A stretch of DNA of 64,000 nt from Branchiostoma floridae (taxonomy: Eukaryota; Chordata; Leptocardii; Amphioxiformes; Branchiostomatidae): NCBI RefSeq assembly GCF_000003815.2, contig NC_049985.1, positions 1,975,762 to 2,039,761 of the forward strand. Direction: 5' to 3'. The notes beneath the pieces were generated by a model. It saw only the letters and a program-made list of their open reading frames with translations, ran no database searches and was not told where the DNA came from. This document shows, in pieces, positions 1 through 9,765 of this stretch (within the stretch, counting starts at the first letter, position 1; every line of letters begins with the position of its first letter). The position numbers and the translations under genes are program-made.

Positions 1-4
1 GTAC

Positions 5-123
5 ATGGTGTCATAACCCCTGGTCCTTTGCTATAACCACCTCATAAAACCACCTCGTTCGCTTCGCTCACTCGGTGGTTTTATTCGGAGGTTATAGCAA
101 AGGACCAGGCGTTATGACACCAT
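5..123. repeat. 119-nt near-perfect palindrome (foldback element)
   Basis: The two 50-nt arms (5-54 and 74-123) are reverse complements with about four mismatches, separated by a loop of about 19 nt. The ends read ATGGTGTCATAAC and GTTATGACACCAT. No coding potential. It looks like a short foldback MITE; no target duplication can be judged because it begins at the window edge. Confidence 0.75.
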
Positions 124-1278
124 ATACACCTCGGGCCGGGTCATTAACCCTTAAGTAAAGTCAAGGCTGCCTCCCTTGTACTAAGTTGTAGGGTGCCAGC
201 TAAAAGCTCTGAATAGACAATGACAAACTGTAGGGAAGTTTAGTCCACTCTAATTTGATGTCTTCGTTCCTGGATCGTAAATACAGACTCATTTCCAGAC
301 CTTTCATGTTCTGTACAGTGAAGGCCGTGTGCGAGCCAAAAGGTTTGATAAGACAGAAACAAATTGAACCCACATCCTGAGACAGTTCTTGGTATCACGC
401 CACAGGATCGGGCTTAGGCTGCACAAATTCAAAGGCAGGTTTTTGGATCTGTAAGCTAAAAGATGCAAAGCTAAACTGAAAGATCAACCAGAGTGAATCC
501 AGAGTCCAACAGTCTGTACCTTGTACAAATAGCAGTTACTCAAGCAACTGGATATTCAGATAGCATCCGTTTTTTTTTTTGTCAGTGACACTGAAGAGAT
601 CTCATTGAAGAGCAGGTTTTTATATCCTTGTCATGAATTGATATACAAAAGAGATCTAGTTGTTTAACACATACAGTTAAAGGAATGTAGTCCGATTAAA
701 AACCTCCCTTCATTGTTCCTTTTATTTACTGTTACTTGAAAACCTTCATGAACCAAGCAATACACTGATGCCAAGCAATTGAAAATCCAAACGCTCACAG
801 ACTTGCGAGTATAGCAACAGGGTGCAGTGCCATCTTTTACAGTAAGGTGGCGCTGCTACACAGCTTCCTGGGAACTACCTGCAGTTGTAATCAACTCTGC
901 TGGGAGGCACTGCTGACTGTTACCTGGGCAACCATAGCCCATCAAAAACTAACCTCCAACAATTGGAGTCTAAATTTTAACATCAGACTATATTACACAC
1001 TAATGTACAACAGAGACATCTAAATACAACTTTTGGTAGGATGGCAACTTTCAGTGCTGCAATTTGGCTTTTACTTCACCCTACTACGACTTGTAGTATT
1101 TTCCCTTTCAAAGGTTAATACCACAAAAGAAATATTGCAGTAAATAACCTGTACACATCGATAAAAATTAGGTAGACATCCAGGTAAATAATAGAAAATA
1201 AATAAAACAACTGTAAGACTAAGTTTATACTAGGATTAAAAAATTGGGATTCACCCAGCCACGGAGCTGATCTGAAGT
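124..1278. other. Non-coding stretch, possible 3' region of a minus-strand gene
   Basis: No open frame or splice pattern that I can support. About 1147-1230 resembles 2652-2735 (shared CATCCAGGTA and AATAAAACAAC), so the hAT-like element between them sits between two diverged copies of a roughly 90-bp segment. TTTATT at about 722 would be AATAAA on the minus strand, a possible poly(A) signal for the minus-strand exons near 2.6 kb. Confidence 0.3.
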
Positions 1279-1344
1279 CAGTGTTCTCACCAGGATTTTT
1301 TCACAGCGTCAGGGCAGGGGTTCGGGGGCCGCCGAAGGCCCCCG

Positions 1345-1375
<31 letters not shown>

Positions 1376-2498
1376 GCCCCAGGGGGGCGAAGCCCCCCTG
1401 AAGCTCTTGCATTTTAGGCTATTCAGAAGGCTTATTGTATCAGTTTTTAGGGGCATATCTACGATAATTGTAGCAGTTTGACGTAACGATACTTTGAGTC
1501 AAAGCATCAAAGACAACTAAAAACTCATAAACAACAAACTTTACTCAGCTCAACAGTACTCATAAATATTGTCCGGTTTGCCACCAACTTTTTCTAGATA
1601 AACAACTTTGACAGTCTCTGTTTCCATCGTATTTTTTTTCATCGTAAACAGAACAAAACACGCAGAAACATGTGCTCGGCACGGGGAATCCCCGGCCGAC
1701 TTTCAAGTTCGCGATCGGCGGACGAATAATGCGTTCACATAAGAGGTGTCGGACGTAAAAACAACAAGAATACCTTTGCTTCCTTTTGATATGAGTTTTG
1801 GGCCCGCAAAATCTCCAAAACGGCAGAAATTTTCGGGGTAAAATACGGTAAAATTTGCTCTAAAAATGGCGGTCGTTGCTGTTGTTTATCCTAAACCAAT
1901 GAGATCGCTAGCTTCCCCTGACGTCACAGAGACGCATCAGATCTCGCGAGAATTTTTTGCGAGATTTTACGATGTTTTCGCCGCCATTACCGCTAGCTGC
2001 CTGCATGCACGCACGATGTTTTTGTCATTTCTCAACGCAAATTTCTCGATCTTTGGAAGGTTTTAGATGATTTACAAGTATACTGCAACATAAAAGGGAA
2101 TGTATACAAGTGCTATTTTTGTGCAAGTCCAAGAAGCGTTTCTTGCCGTTCCGATTTTAACCGGACTTGAACCGAAACTTTTTACAAGTTTTGTGCCGGT
2201 TCTCTGTTTACAGTACAGAACGCACGCCGCGCAAGGGGCGGTCCTGGGTGGGGGCTGCGAGATAGCGGTACGCGGGGTGCTATAAAACACCTCCCTTCGA
2301 GCTGAAACTTCCTGAAACAGCGGAGGCGCGTGCTTGGCACGTGCTTTCGCATTTTTACTACGGTATTTTTCCAGTTTTCCCCCATTTTTTTGCCGCTACG
2401 CTGGGTGAAAATACAGCGTAGCGGGCTTTTTACAGCGTCATTTTTCCAGCCCACAGCGTATCGGCCCGCTATGCTGAAAAGGCCTGGTGAGAACACTG
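1279..2498. mobile_element. Non-autonomous DNA transposon with CAG...CTG ends (hAT-like)
   Basis: The ends are inverted: CAGTGTTCTCACCAGG at 1279-1294 and its exact reverse complement at 2483-2498. The flanks are the 5-bp direct repeat gaagt (1274-1278 and 2499-2503), which reads as a target-site duplication. Inside are GC-rich hairpins (about 1315-1410) and repeated cagcgt motifs near the right end. No transposase is visible. CAG/CTG ends are typical of hAT elements, but those usually make 8-bp duplications; a 5-bp duplication would also suit a 5-bp hAT group or Transib. The superfamily is therefore uncertain. Confidence 0.75.
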
Positions 2499-2589
2499 GA
2501 AGTGGATCCATCAAATCCATCTGCTGAGGTGGATTCGATGGAACAGAATCAAACCCTGCCCCACCTCCTCGGAGATGGATTCAGACCGT

Positions 2590-2867
2590 TCATTCCATCA
2601 GCGACTGTGCAAGAGTCTCTGAGTACAGAGTGCAGTCTATAAAGTGGTAAATAACTTGTCTACATTGATGAACTTGAAGCCTAGGCATCCAGGTACATGA
2701 TAGAAAATGAATAAAACAACCATGAGGCTCTGAGTACAGATACGGTATTGTGTAACTTGATGAGATTTGGGGTTATAATAACGGACAGTACTCACTGTTC
2801 TTCGAAGTCCAGTAACGGTGGCTTTAACCGGATTTTTCTGTGATCCCAGAAATTGTCTTCTGACGGT
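2590..2867 (-). CDS. Candidate last two exons of an unrecognised minus-strand gene
   Basis: Read on the minus strand, a good acceptor (tttttcag) precedes an open 72-nt segment (2867 down to 2796) that ends in a consensus donor (ACA|GTGAGT). In phase 0 it encodes 24 residues including QFLGSQKNPVKATVTG. A second acceptor (cttgcacag) opens a short segment, 2604 to 2590, reading Ser-Leu-Met-Glu then TGA in the same phase. Both junctions fit, but the coding case rests on splice signals alone: another frame of the 72-nt segment is also open and I recognise no family. The hAT-like element at 1279-2498 would then lie in its 3' UTR. It might belong to the same gene as the first exon proposed at 14465-14588; no exons could be placed between them. 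A chance pairing of splice-like signals is a real alternative. Confidence 0.3.
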
Positions 2868-5574
2868 CTGAAAAACGCAAGGTTGTCAAGGTAAGTATCA
2901 TTATATACATAACACAAAACTTCAACCAAAAAAGTACAGAGATCTCAGTTTTACAGTGTGAACCTTTGAGTTTGAATGGAAAGGATGGGAGCTATTATCA
3001 ATCTATTGCTGGCTAGTAATTCCTTCAAATACTTTATTTTGGCATACTTCATAAAAGTCCACAAAGACTACAGAATAACTCATAATAATGAAAATCCCTT
3101 TTCAAAGCAACATTCTTGACAAACACAAACATTTACTGATATACTGCTTTCCTAAAAGTTATGTGAAAATATATCTGTTGACAAGTAAAATACCATCATA
3201 ATGTCAATTCAATTCTTTATTCACATAGTAACATTGCAAACATACACACCAAGAGATGGTAGACTGAATAGTGTAAATATTACAATACTTCAAATGTACC
3301 ATAAAACACTATAAATCTTATTCTATACTGTATGTGTGTTTTCCCTCTCACTTGTGCAATACCTGAACTTCTATGTTGAGTGTTTTTCTCTAACAACACT
3401 TTTTACCAGTCATAACAAGGGTGTGGCCATGTCTATGCACATTCAACAGACCGATCCCGGCCATTATCAACAACAAGTAGTTCAACCAACAAAGTTAGTA
3501 ACAAAAGAATAGACTTGGTAAGTGCATTTGTAAAAGTGGGTGAGGCTGTGGGATTGGTGTATGACCACAGCCACACCTACTGATTTGTTGATCATCCGAA
3601 CGAAAAAACAATGCTAAACAGAAGGATTGACAGGAAAGTAAAGTCTACGGGTAAAGTTTGTGGCTTGGTACACAGATTTTTGCACAGTATATCCAGATAT
3701 AGTTAGATTCAAGATTTCCTCCCAATACCTCGCTTTCACTGTTGATAAGGCCTAGGGAAAAATTGTGCTTGCTTTTCAGTCCTGAAAAAATTACAATCGA
3801 TAGGCAGGGATTATATTCTTTTTGGTCTTTTTCAAAACTTTGTCCAACGCTCTAGTGATACAATACAGTATGACTGAAGTGCATAAGCCAAGGACACTTA
3901 TATTTTCAATGTCAAACTTTAAATTTGTGCATAATGGTTACAAATCTGTCGATACATTTATCCTCTATTAGGTAGGACAAGCAGCGTTTTTGTACTGCAA
4001 ATAGGAAGCAAATTAAAAGAATTTCTAAAAACTCCACTGTCCACCCCAAAAAGGCTAGGATCTACAAGTTTTTTCTACTAGAAATTCTAGGGTAGGTCCA
4101 GAAACTGGAGCAACAGTTTTTTCCTGAAATCTTGACAAGTCTAAGAACCAACGAATGGAGAGAAATGGCCTAAGAACCTAACACTATGGTGAAGCTTTGT
4201 TATCTCTAAAACAAGCAGGTTTTAAGTGAAGCTAAAAGGCTGCAGTCACTGGTCCTTCACCACAGTGAAGGCCACTAAAACACCTGCCATTCAGAGGCAA
4301 ACACCATGGGGGAGCTTATCAACATGGTATTGTTCACCAATACAAATAGAAGTGTGCCAGAGATAGAATAGCTTTGTTCGCATGCAGCTGGTATATTTCA
4401 TACAGTGAATTCTGCCCAAAACAATGGGACCAATAAAATCTGGTGGTTATGTGGTGGACTAGTTGTCACTACAGACAAGATTCTAAAATGAATCACTGAA
4501 CAAATGAACGAACAAACGAAAGTTGAGGACAAACAGCAATGAACCATCAGAATTACTTACCAGTATCTATTGTCTAGGTTACACCCAAATTTAGGCTTAG
4601 GTCCCAATTGGAAATGGGACTCCGGACAGTTCACGGGCTATATTTTTGGCACTTGGAACACCTTGTGGCTCAAAGGTATTTTTGGGACCTGGCCTGGCAC
4701 CAGTTGAATTTAAGTCGGACCCAGTAACAAATAGATGCCATGACCTAACCATGGGGAACACTGAAGGGTACCCCCAGGTACCTGGCAATCTACCGGGACA
4801 AATTTGTGGCTTCGGAGCCCAGCCCTGCCTACATTCCTAGCAGGCCGTAGATACAATGTTCCATTACTATATTACATACAAAGTCAATGACAGTTCAATA
4901 CCCTTACATACTTTAATCTTACAGCTTTAGTCCTTCCCATGTCCCTGCCACGTGGCAACTATAGTCAGCTGATTATATCCCACCTATTGTTAACCTCAGG
5001 TAAGCTGGCCACAACCCTGCTATAAATATTTAATGTTATGATTCAGGTACTAATACTCTTTTATTCTGCGCGTTTCAGAAGCTTTCAGACCACCAGAATG
5101 GGAGTGTTTTCTACATAAAGTGTACCGGATGTCGTATCACAAAAAAAAAACTATCCATACGGTCAAACTTCCCAAGAAGACAACTCAGGGGGACAACAAA
5201 ATCTAATCTATGTTGGTTGCTGGTCAATAGTTGGGATTCTTAATGCTTATATCAATAAATATATAAAAGATTGCTTTGTCATAAGAAAAAATGCCGAAAC
5301 TCATAATTAGCCCCACTCGATTGTAGTACAATGTTTAAGGCTAGCTCTCATTGTTTTAGAAATAGGGTTGTCAAATTTCATTCTATATTCATAATCTATG
5401 TTTAATACTTGCTTCAGTAATTAGGATGATAAGTTTGTTTCTTCTTTCTTTTGCCATACATTGTACCGTGTGCGATCGTTGCGCATTAAAGTTCTTCTAT
5501 CAATTGAGAAATTACCTAACGGACCAACAAAAACTGAAAAAGTAGGGGCCAGATGGTCCTTATGTAGGGGTGGT
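2868..5574. other. Non-coding stretch
   Basis: No gene found. At about 3205-3260 the minus strand reads as AATAAAG followed by a GAATT-type simple repeat, like the 3' tail of a CR1/L2-type retrotransposon. A consensus minus-strand donor (CTG|GTAAGT) stands at 4557-4565, but no matching acceptor or open exon could be fixed upstream of it. Confidence 0.3.
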
Positions 5575-5925
5575 CACTTAGGGTCATACATATAGAATAC
5601 AACACGGTGTATTCCGTATCACCCGAGGTATCAGCCTGACCGCGGGTCGGATCGCCCGACGGCCGAAGGTGGGTATGACGTGATTTATGTCATACCCACC
5701 TGAGAAAACCCATGTTTTGATGCGAAATGCACCAGAAGTTGAACAAATTTGGTGTTACAACAGCAATGTTCCAACGTCCGAATCAGGTATTCGAATTTTC
5801 GCCCACGCCGAACTTGGATGGTAAGTTTGAATTATTCAATGGAAGCCTGTGTGATACAGCTTTTTATCACACGGTCCAGAACACCTGTATCGAACGTTAT
5901 CACAGCCCAGGTATGATATAGAAAA
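5575..5925. mobile_element. Dispersed element, family E, copy 1
   Basis: About 350 bp whose reverse complement is recognisably repeated at 50560-50880. Shared blocks include the gtgtgatac / acacctgtatcga region and the tcgcccgacggcc block. It contains an inner gggtatgacgtg / cacgtcataccc-type inverted segment at 5670-5700. No open frame of note. Two copies in opposite orientation 45 kb apart support mobility; the superfamily is unknown. Confidence 0.6.
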
Positions 5926-6015
5926 GCTTACATGATACTGCAAAGGTAAAAAAAAAATCAAACTTGGAGACAATTAATTTTTGTACTTCGAAAATGACAG
6001 ATTTAGCAACTAAAA

Positions 6016-6237
6016 TTAACGCTAGTTCACCTTTATCCGTTGGGTAACCTATATCCGTTGCTTTTTAATAACAGTGTATTTAGGCACATTAAGTTGGCGG
6101 GTGATAGTTTTAAACTGCAATATCCTGAAAATATTGCAATTTGAAACTAAAGTCCATCAACGTGATATTGCCCAATATCCTGTTTATAAAAGCAACGGAT
6201 ATAGGTTACCCAACGGATAAAGGTGAACTAGCGTTAA
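6016..6237. mobile_element. Foldback MITE, family A, copy 1
   Basis: The ends are inverted: TTAACGCTAGTTCACC at the left, its reverse complement at the right, continuing as inverted tttatccgttgggtaacc. The central segment has the pair atattgcaatttgaaac seen in the other copies. Further copies or fragments lie at 7138-7319, 35430-35557, 45650-45694 and 54212-54399. Target preference looks like TA (or TTAA in this copy). Confidence 0.8.
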
Positions 6238-6467
6238 CAAGCTGGGCTCCCAAACAATAAGATGGACAGAATAACTATCTTAAGCTGGAGACATTCCTGA
6301 CCTCAACAGGATGGGCTGACAGATGACTAATAATAATAATATCAACATCCTCGCAAAATCAATAACCGTCAAAGAATGCCCTCCCAAATTGCGTATTGCC
6401 ATAACTTGTCGTTTCCCCTTCTTCTCCAAGGCAGGCTTACACCAAATGCGAGACTAGATCACTCATA

Positions 6468-7045
6468 CGAGGGGCGTGCAATAAGTAATGGTCCTGACCC
6501 ACTTCCAGTTGTCTGATCTAAATGAAATTTTGTATGTGTAATAATTCATATCTCTATGGGTTATGTTGCAAAAGACAGCTCTGAACTAATTGTGGTTTCT
6601 GATTTACTGGTGTTTGAACTTAGTCAGGTGCGAAATGGACCAGGTGTGAAATGGAACCAGTTGAGTGTCGCGCAGTGATCCGGTTTTTGTATTTGAAAGG
6701 ACGCACACCAAAGAAGACTTTTGATGAAATAAATGAAACTTATGGTGATGATGCCCCATCATATGACCTTGTAAAACGCTGGCATCCTGAATTCAAACGT
6801 GGCTGGAAGTCTGTGGAAACAGCTCCCAGACCTGGTCGTCCCTCTTGTGCCATTGATGAGGCATCAGTTGGAGGACCAACCTGGGGTGTCCTACAAAATC
6901 GGTGTCCAGAGCTGCATCAAACGATGGGAGAAATGCATAACTCTGGGTGATTCCTATGAAGAGAAAGACTAATAACTGTGCCAAGTTTCATTAATCTCCT
7001 GCTATGGGAAATGGGTCAGGACCATTACTAATTGCACGCCCCTCG
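6468..7045 (+). mobile_element. Internally deleted mariner-family transposon
   Basis: The 578-bp element is bounded by nearly identical inverted repeats of about 33 bp (CGAGGGGCGTGCAATAAG at the left and its complement at the right), and by the dinucleotide TA on both sides (6466-6467, 7046-7047), as expected of a mariner insertion. The inside holds the two ends of a transposase gene with the middle missing. The well-kept ends suggest that it could be moved by an active relative. Confidence 0.92.
6651..6986 (+). pseudogene. Mariner transposase remnant, N-terminal HTH region fused to C-terminal tail
   Basis: The frame from ATG 6651 encodes about 74 residues of a mariner-type N-terminal helix-turn-helix region: AVIRFLYLKGRTPKK, then a YDLVKRWHPEFKRG segment and a PRPGRPS linker. 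Right after that the conserved DNA-recognition and catalytic DDE/D part is absent, and in another frame the sequence resumes with the family's C-terminal end (SCIKRWEKC, ending EEKD and a stop at about 6970). The product would bind DNA at most and cannot catalyse transposition. The open frame itself runs to 6950. The family call rests on the N-terminal motif plus the element ends. Confidence 0.85.
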
Positions 7046-7137
7046 TACATGACTGTGCTGTTATCAATAATTTTTTGTTTGTTGTGTGTGTGTTGCCTCG
7101 TAGTACTATTGTCTATAACACTAGTTTCCCTTTATTT

Positions 7138-7319
7138 GTGAGGTAACCATTATCTGTTGTTTTCAAAAGCAGTGTATAGGACAGATGGTAGTCTCAAACT
7201 GCAATTTTTCGAAAATATTGCAATTTGAAACCACCTTTCGTCAAATTCATAATCCTAAACACCCTGTTCTAAATACAACGGAAATAGGTTACCCAGCGGA
7301 TAAAGGTGAACTGGCGTTA
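7138..7319. mobile_element. Foldback MITE, family A, copy 2
   Basis: It shares with copy 1 the core gaaaatattgcaatttgaaac and the right end ggataaaggtgaactggcgtta. The left end is degraded (aggtaaccattatctgttg). It lies 92 bp after the mariner remnant. Confidence 0.7.
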
Positions 7320-7646
7320 TACAATGAAGCTAGAAGTTGTTATTGGTTGACATACATTGTACTTTGTGCGATTGTTGAGCAATAACTTTCATTCATACAG
7401 CAGCACCCGACAGAAATGATGAATGTTTATAACCAACCTGTGGGCATGCAACAGTTGCTGACAACGTGTTCTATTATGTCAAGGTCATACAAGGATGCTC
7501 TGAACTGCAAACACATGTTCGCATTTTGGTAAATGCAAAATCAGAAAAACCAGGAATTTCTACAGAAACTAAAGACGTGTGCAAACTGACTAATTTAAAC
7601 ATTCCTACAATACAATGTTCCAAATATCATATTATATACTGACTAT

Positions 7647-7850
7647 AACTGTGAATGCATTTAAGTTATAGTTTTATTTCGCGATAGATTTAAGACTTTT
7701 CGCGGTGGATTTAAGTTTGCAGTAACACCATAGACTGCAGTCTAATACCATAATAGAAAAATGTTCGCGGTGGTTTTAAGTTCGTGGTGAAGTGGTCACC
7801 ACGAAAACCGCGAACATTAATCCACCGCGAACATTTCTGCATTTACAGTA
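7647..7850. mobile_element. Foldback MITE, family D, copy 1
   Basis: The ends are actgtgaatgcat (left) and the inverse gcatttacagta (right). Inside are inverted blocks tcgcggtgg / ccaccgcga. Better-matched copies are at 37243-37455 and 60260-60469, and a truncated end at about 63472. TA-ending termini would suit a Tc1/mariner-type helper; that is inference. Confidence 0.75.
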
Positions 7851-8188
7851 TATCCTGACAAAACATAGCATTTCCAAGTAAAAAAGATCAGTATCACCAG
7901 CCATTTTCGAGCCATCAGATTTTGACCATAGATTGCCCCCCCCCCCCCACAATACATTATAATATCTTATGCATTACTTTTTCCCATACAGACTGATGAT
8001 CAACAAACTTGTCCCCTTTTCAGGTTTTTCCTGGCAGCTCAAAAATCAACCCCACCCCTGACCCAGTTAACACCATAGTGCTGAGGCCATTGGACCCTGC
8101 TGCTGATTGGCAGAAGGCCATAGCAAGGAAATTCTATGGTTGACATCTCCAGTCCATGCATTGGTTTTCCCAATTTACCCCCAAAAAT

Positions 8189-8325
8189 GTAATCTCCAAG
8201 CAGATCCTACGGTGCCATAAGATAGTATCAAAGCTGGCCAAGGAGTGTAGCCGGCTAAGGGAGTCAAACGGGAAGTTTGATACTATTACTATACATTACG
8301 CACCGTGGATCTGGTTGGAGATTAC
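8189..8325. mobile_element. Foldback MITE, family C, copy 1
   Basis: The left end is TAATCTCCAAGCAGAT; the right end, tggttggagatta, is a degraded inverse. The inside matches copies at 44821-44954 and 59565-59646 (cctacggtgccataa; agccggct). Confidence 0.7.
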
Positions 8326-8651
8326 CAAAATGGTCAACTGAAAATCTGGAAGTGTAGTAAACTTAAAATTGGCGACTGCGTTGTGTGGTAGCCTTGATTT
8401 TATTTACAGAAGTGACACTAGTGAGGTAGCCACGAGTGTAGTTGTAAAAGTGAAACTAGTTTGGAAAATGCAGAAGCGACACTAGCGTGGTAACCTCAAG
8501 TGTAGTTGTCAACTAGGCACTTGACACCAGTCTCTCAAATACAGGAATAAAAGACCTGTTGGCTGTGATACTATCATGTTGTCACTTCAGTTCTTGTTAC
8601 AATATTCATGGTCTATTTTAGCATTATGAAAATTATGGCATGCTCTTTCAT

Positions 8652-8895
8652 GCAATGGCCAAGTGTTCGCCAAGTGCATTCGGTAGGTTGTGAGTTCGAT
8701 CCCCAGCCGAGTCATACCAAAGAATGTAAAAATGGTACATGCTGCTTTCTCTGCTTAGCACTCAGCACTAATGAGGAAGAGTATTGGAGTTAAACACACA
8801 TCACTACCAGCTGACCAGCCCCTTGCTTTACAAATGTGTGGCCCAAGGGCTGCAGAAATAGAGATGGGCGCCACCCCTGAGCATCAGTTACAGAT
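8652..8895 (+). mobile_element. tRNA-derived SINE, family 1, copy 1
   Basis: The head resembles a tRNA promoter (A-box-like segment, then B box gagttcgatcc at about 8691). The body, including tggtacatgctgc, ctctgcttagcac, gagttaaacacaca and gtgtggcccaagggct, recurs in order at 20829-21060. The two-copy collinear match with a Pol III type head supports a SINE. Family name not known to me. Confidence 0.7.
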
Positions 8896-8912
8896 GTACG
8901 GGCAACTTTTTT

Positions 8913-9765
8913 TTTCATGCTCTCACATTAGATTTGGATTCTGAAAAGGATGTGATCCATACACTTGCCTTGCTGAGGCCTAATTAGTAAGTATGTGACA
9001 GTGGAACAGGTATTGTAATTTCAGTTCTTGCCACAACATTTATGGTAACATCGACTATCATAATTTCACCAGGTGCTATAGTACTGCCACCTCAAAAAAA
9101 TGTTAGTATAGAGGTCTTCCCAAAATTGCCTTCAACACCGAATGTTAAATATCCTAAATGTAATACAATTCAGATATTTAGGTGTTGAAGACAATCTTGA
9201 GAAGGCCTCTTAGTCTATAACAATGATTTTTGAGGTGGCGGTATAATGGCACCTGGTGGAATTATGCAAATGTATGTTAGCACTTTGTCATCTAGTTTTG
9301 ATTTTTTCATGCTCTCACATATTTAGATATTTGGATTTTGAATGGGATGTCATCTACACACTTGCTTTGCTGTGGCCTAATTAATAAGTATGTGAGAGTA
9401 AAACAAGTGTTGTCATTTCAGTTCTTGTCACAACATTTATGGTAGATCTTCTAGCACTTTGTCATCTAGTTTTGATTTTTTCATGCTCTCACATATTTAC
9501 TAGTAGATATTTGGCTTCTGCACAGGATGTGATCCATACACTTGCCTTGCTTTATGGCCTAATTAGTAAGTATGTGAGAGTGAAACAGGTGTTGTCATTT
9601 CAGTTCTTGTCACAACATTTATGGTAGATCTTCTAGCACTTTGTCATCTAGTTTTGATTTTTTTCATGCTCTCACATATTTAGATATTTGGATTGTGAAC
9701 AGGATGTCATCCATACACTTGCCTTGCTATGGCCTGATTATTAAGTATTGTGAGAATGGAACAGG
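8913..9765. repeat. Four-copy tandem repeat of about 174-182 bp
   Basis: Units share tttttcatgctctcacat, ggatgt(c/g)atccatacacttgcc, ggcctaatta and atttcagttcttgtcacaac. Unit starts are near 9279, 9453 and 9635; a first, older copy spans about 8913-9046 and is followed by an inserted foldback element (9059-9266). No coding function is visible. Confidence 0.85.
9059..9266. mobile_element. Foldback MITE inserted into the 174-bp array
   Basis: The ends are inverted (CATAATTTCACCAGGTGC and its complement), followed by inverted ccacctcaaaaa and inner inverted gaggtcttcccaaaattg / cttgagaaggcctc. It separates the first array unit from the other three, so it landed after the array had begun to form. 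Confidence 0.8.

Noticed and set aside
8913-9765. CRISPR-like array
   Set aside because: The units are contiguous tandem repeats of about 174 bp without unique spacers, in an animal genome.
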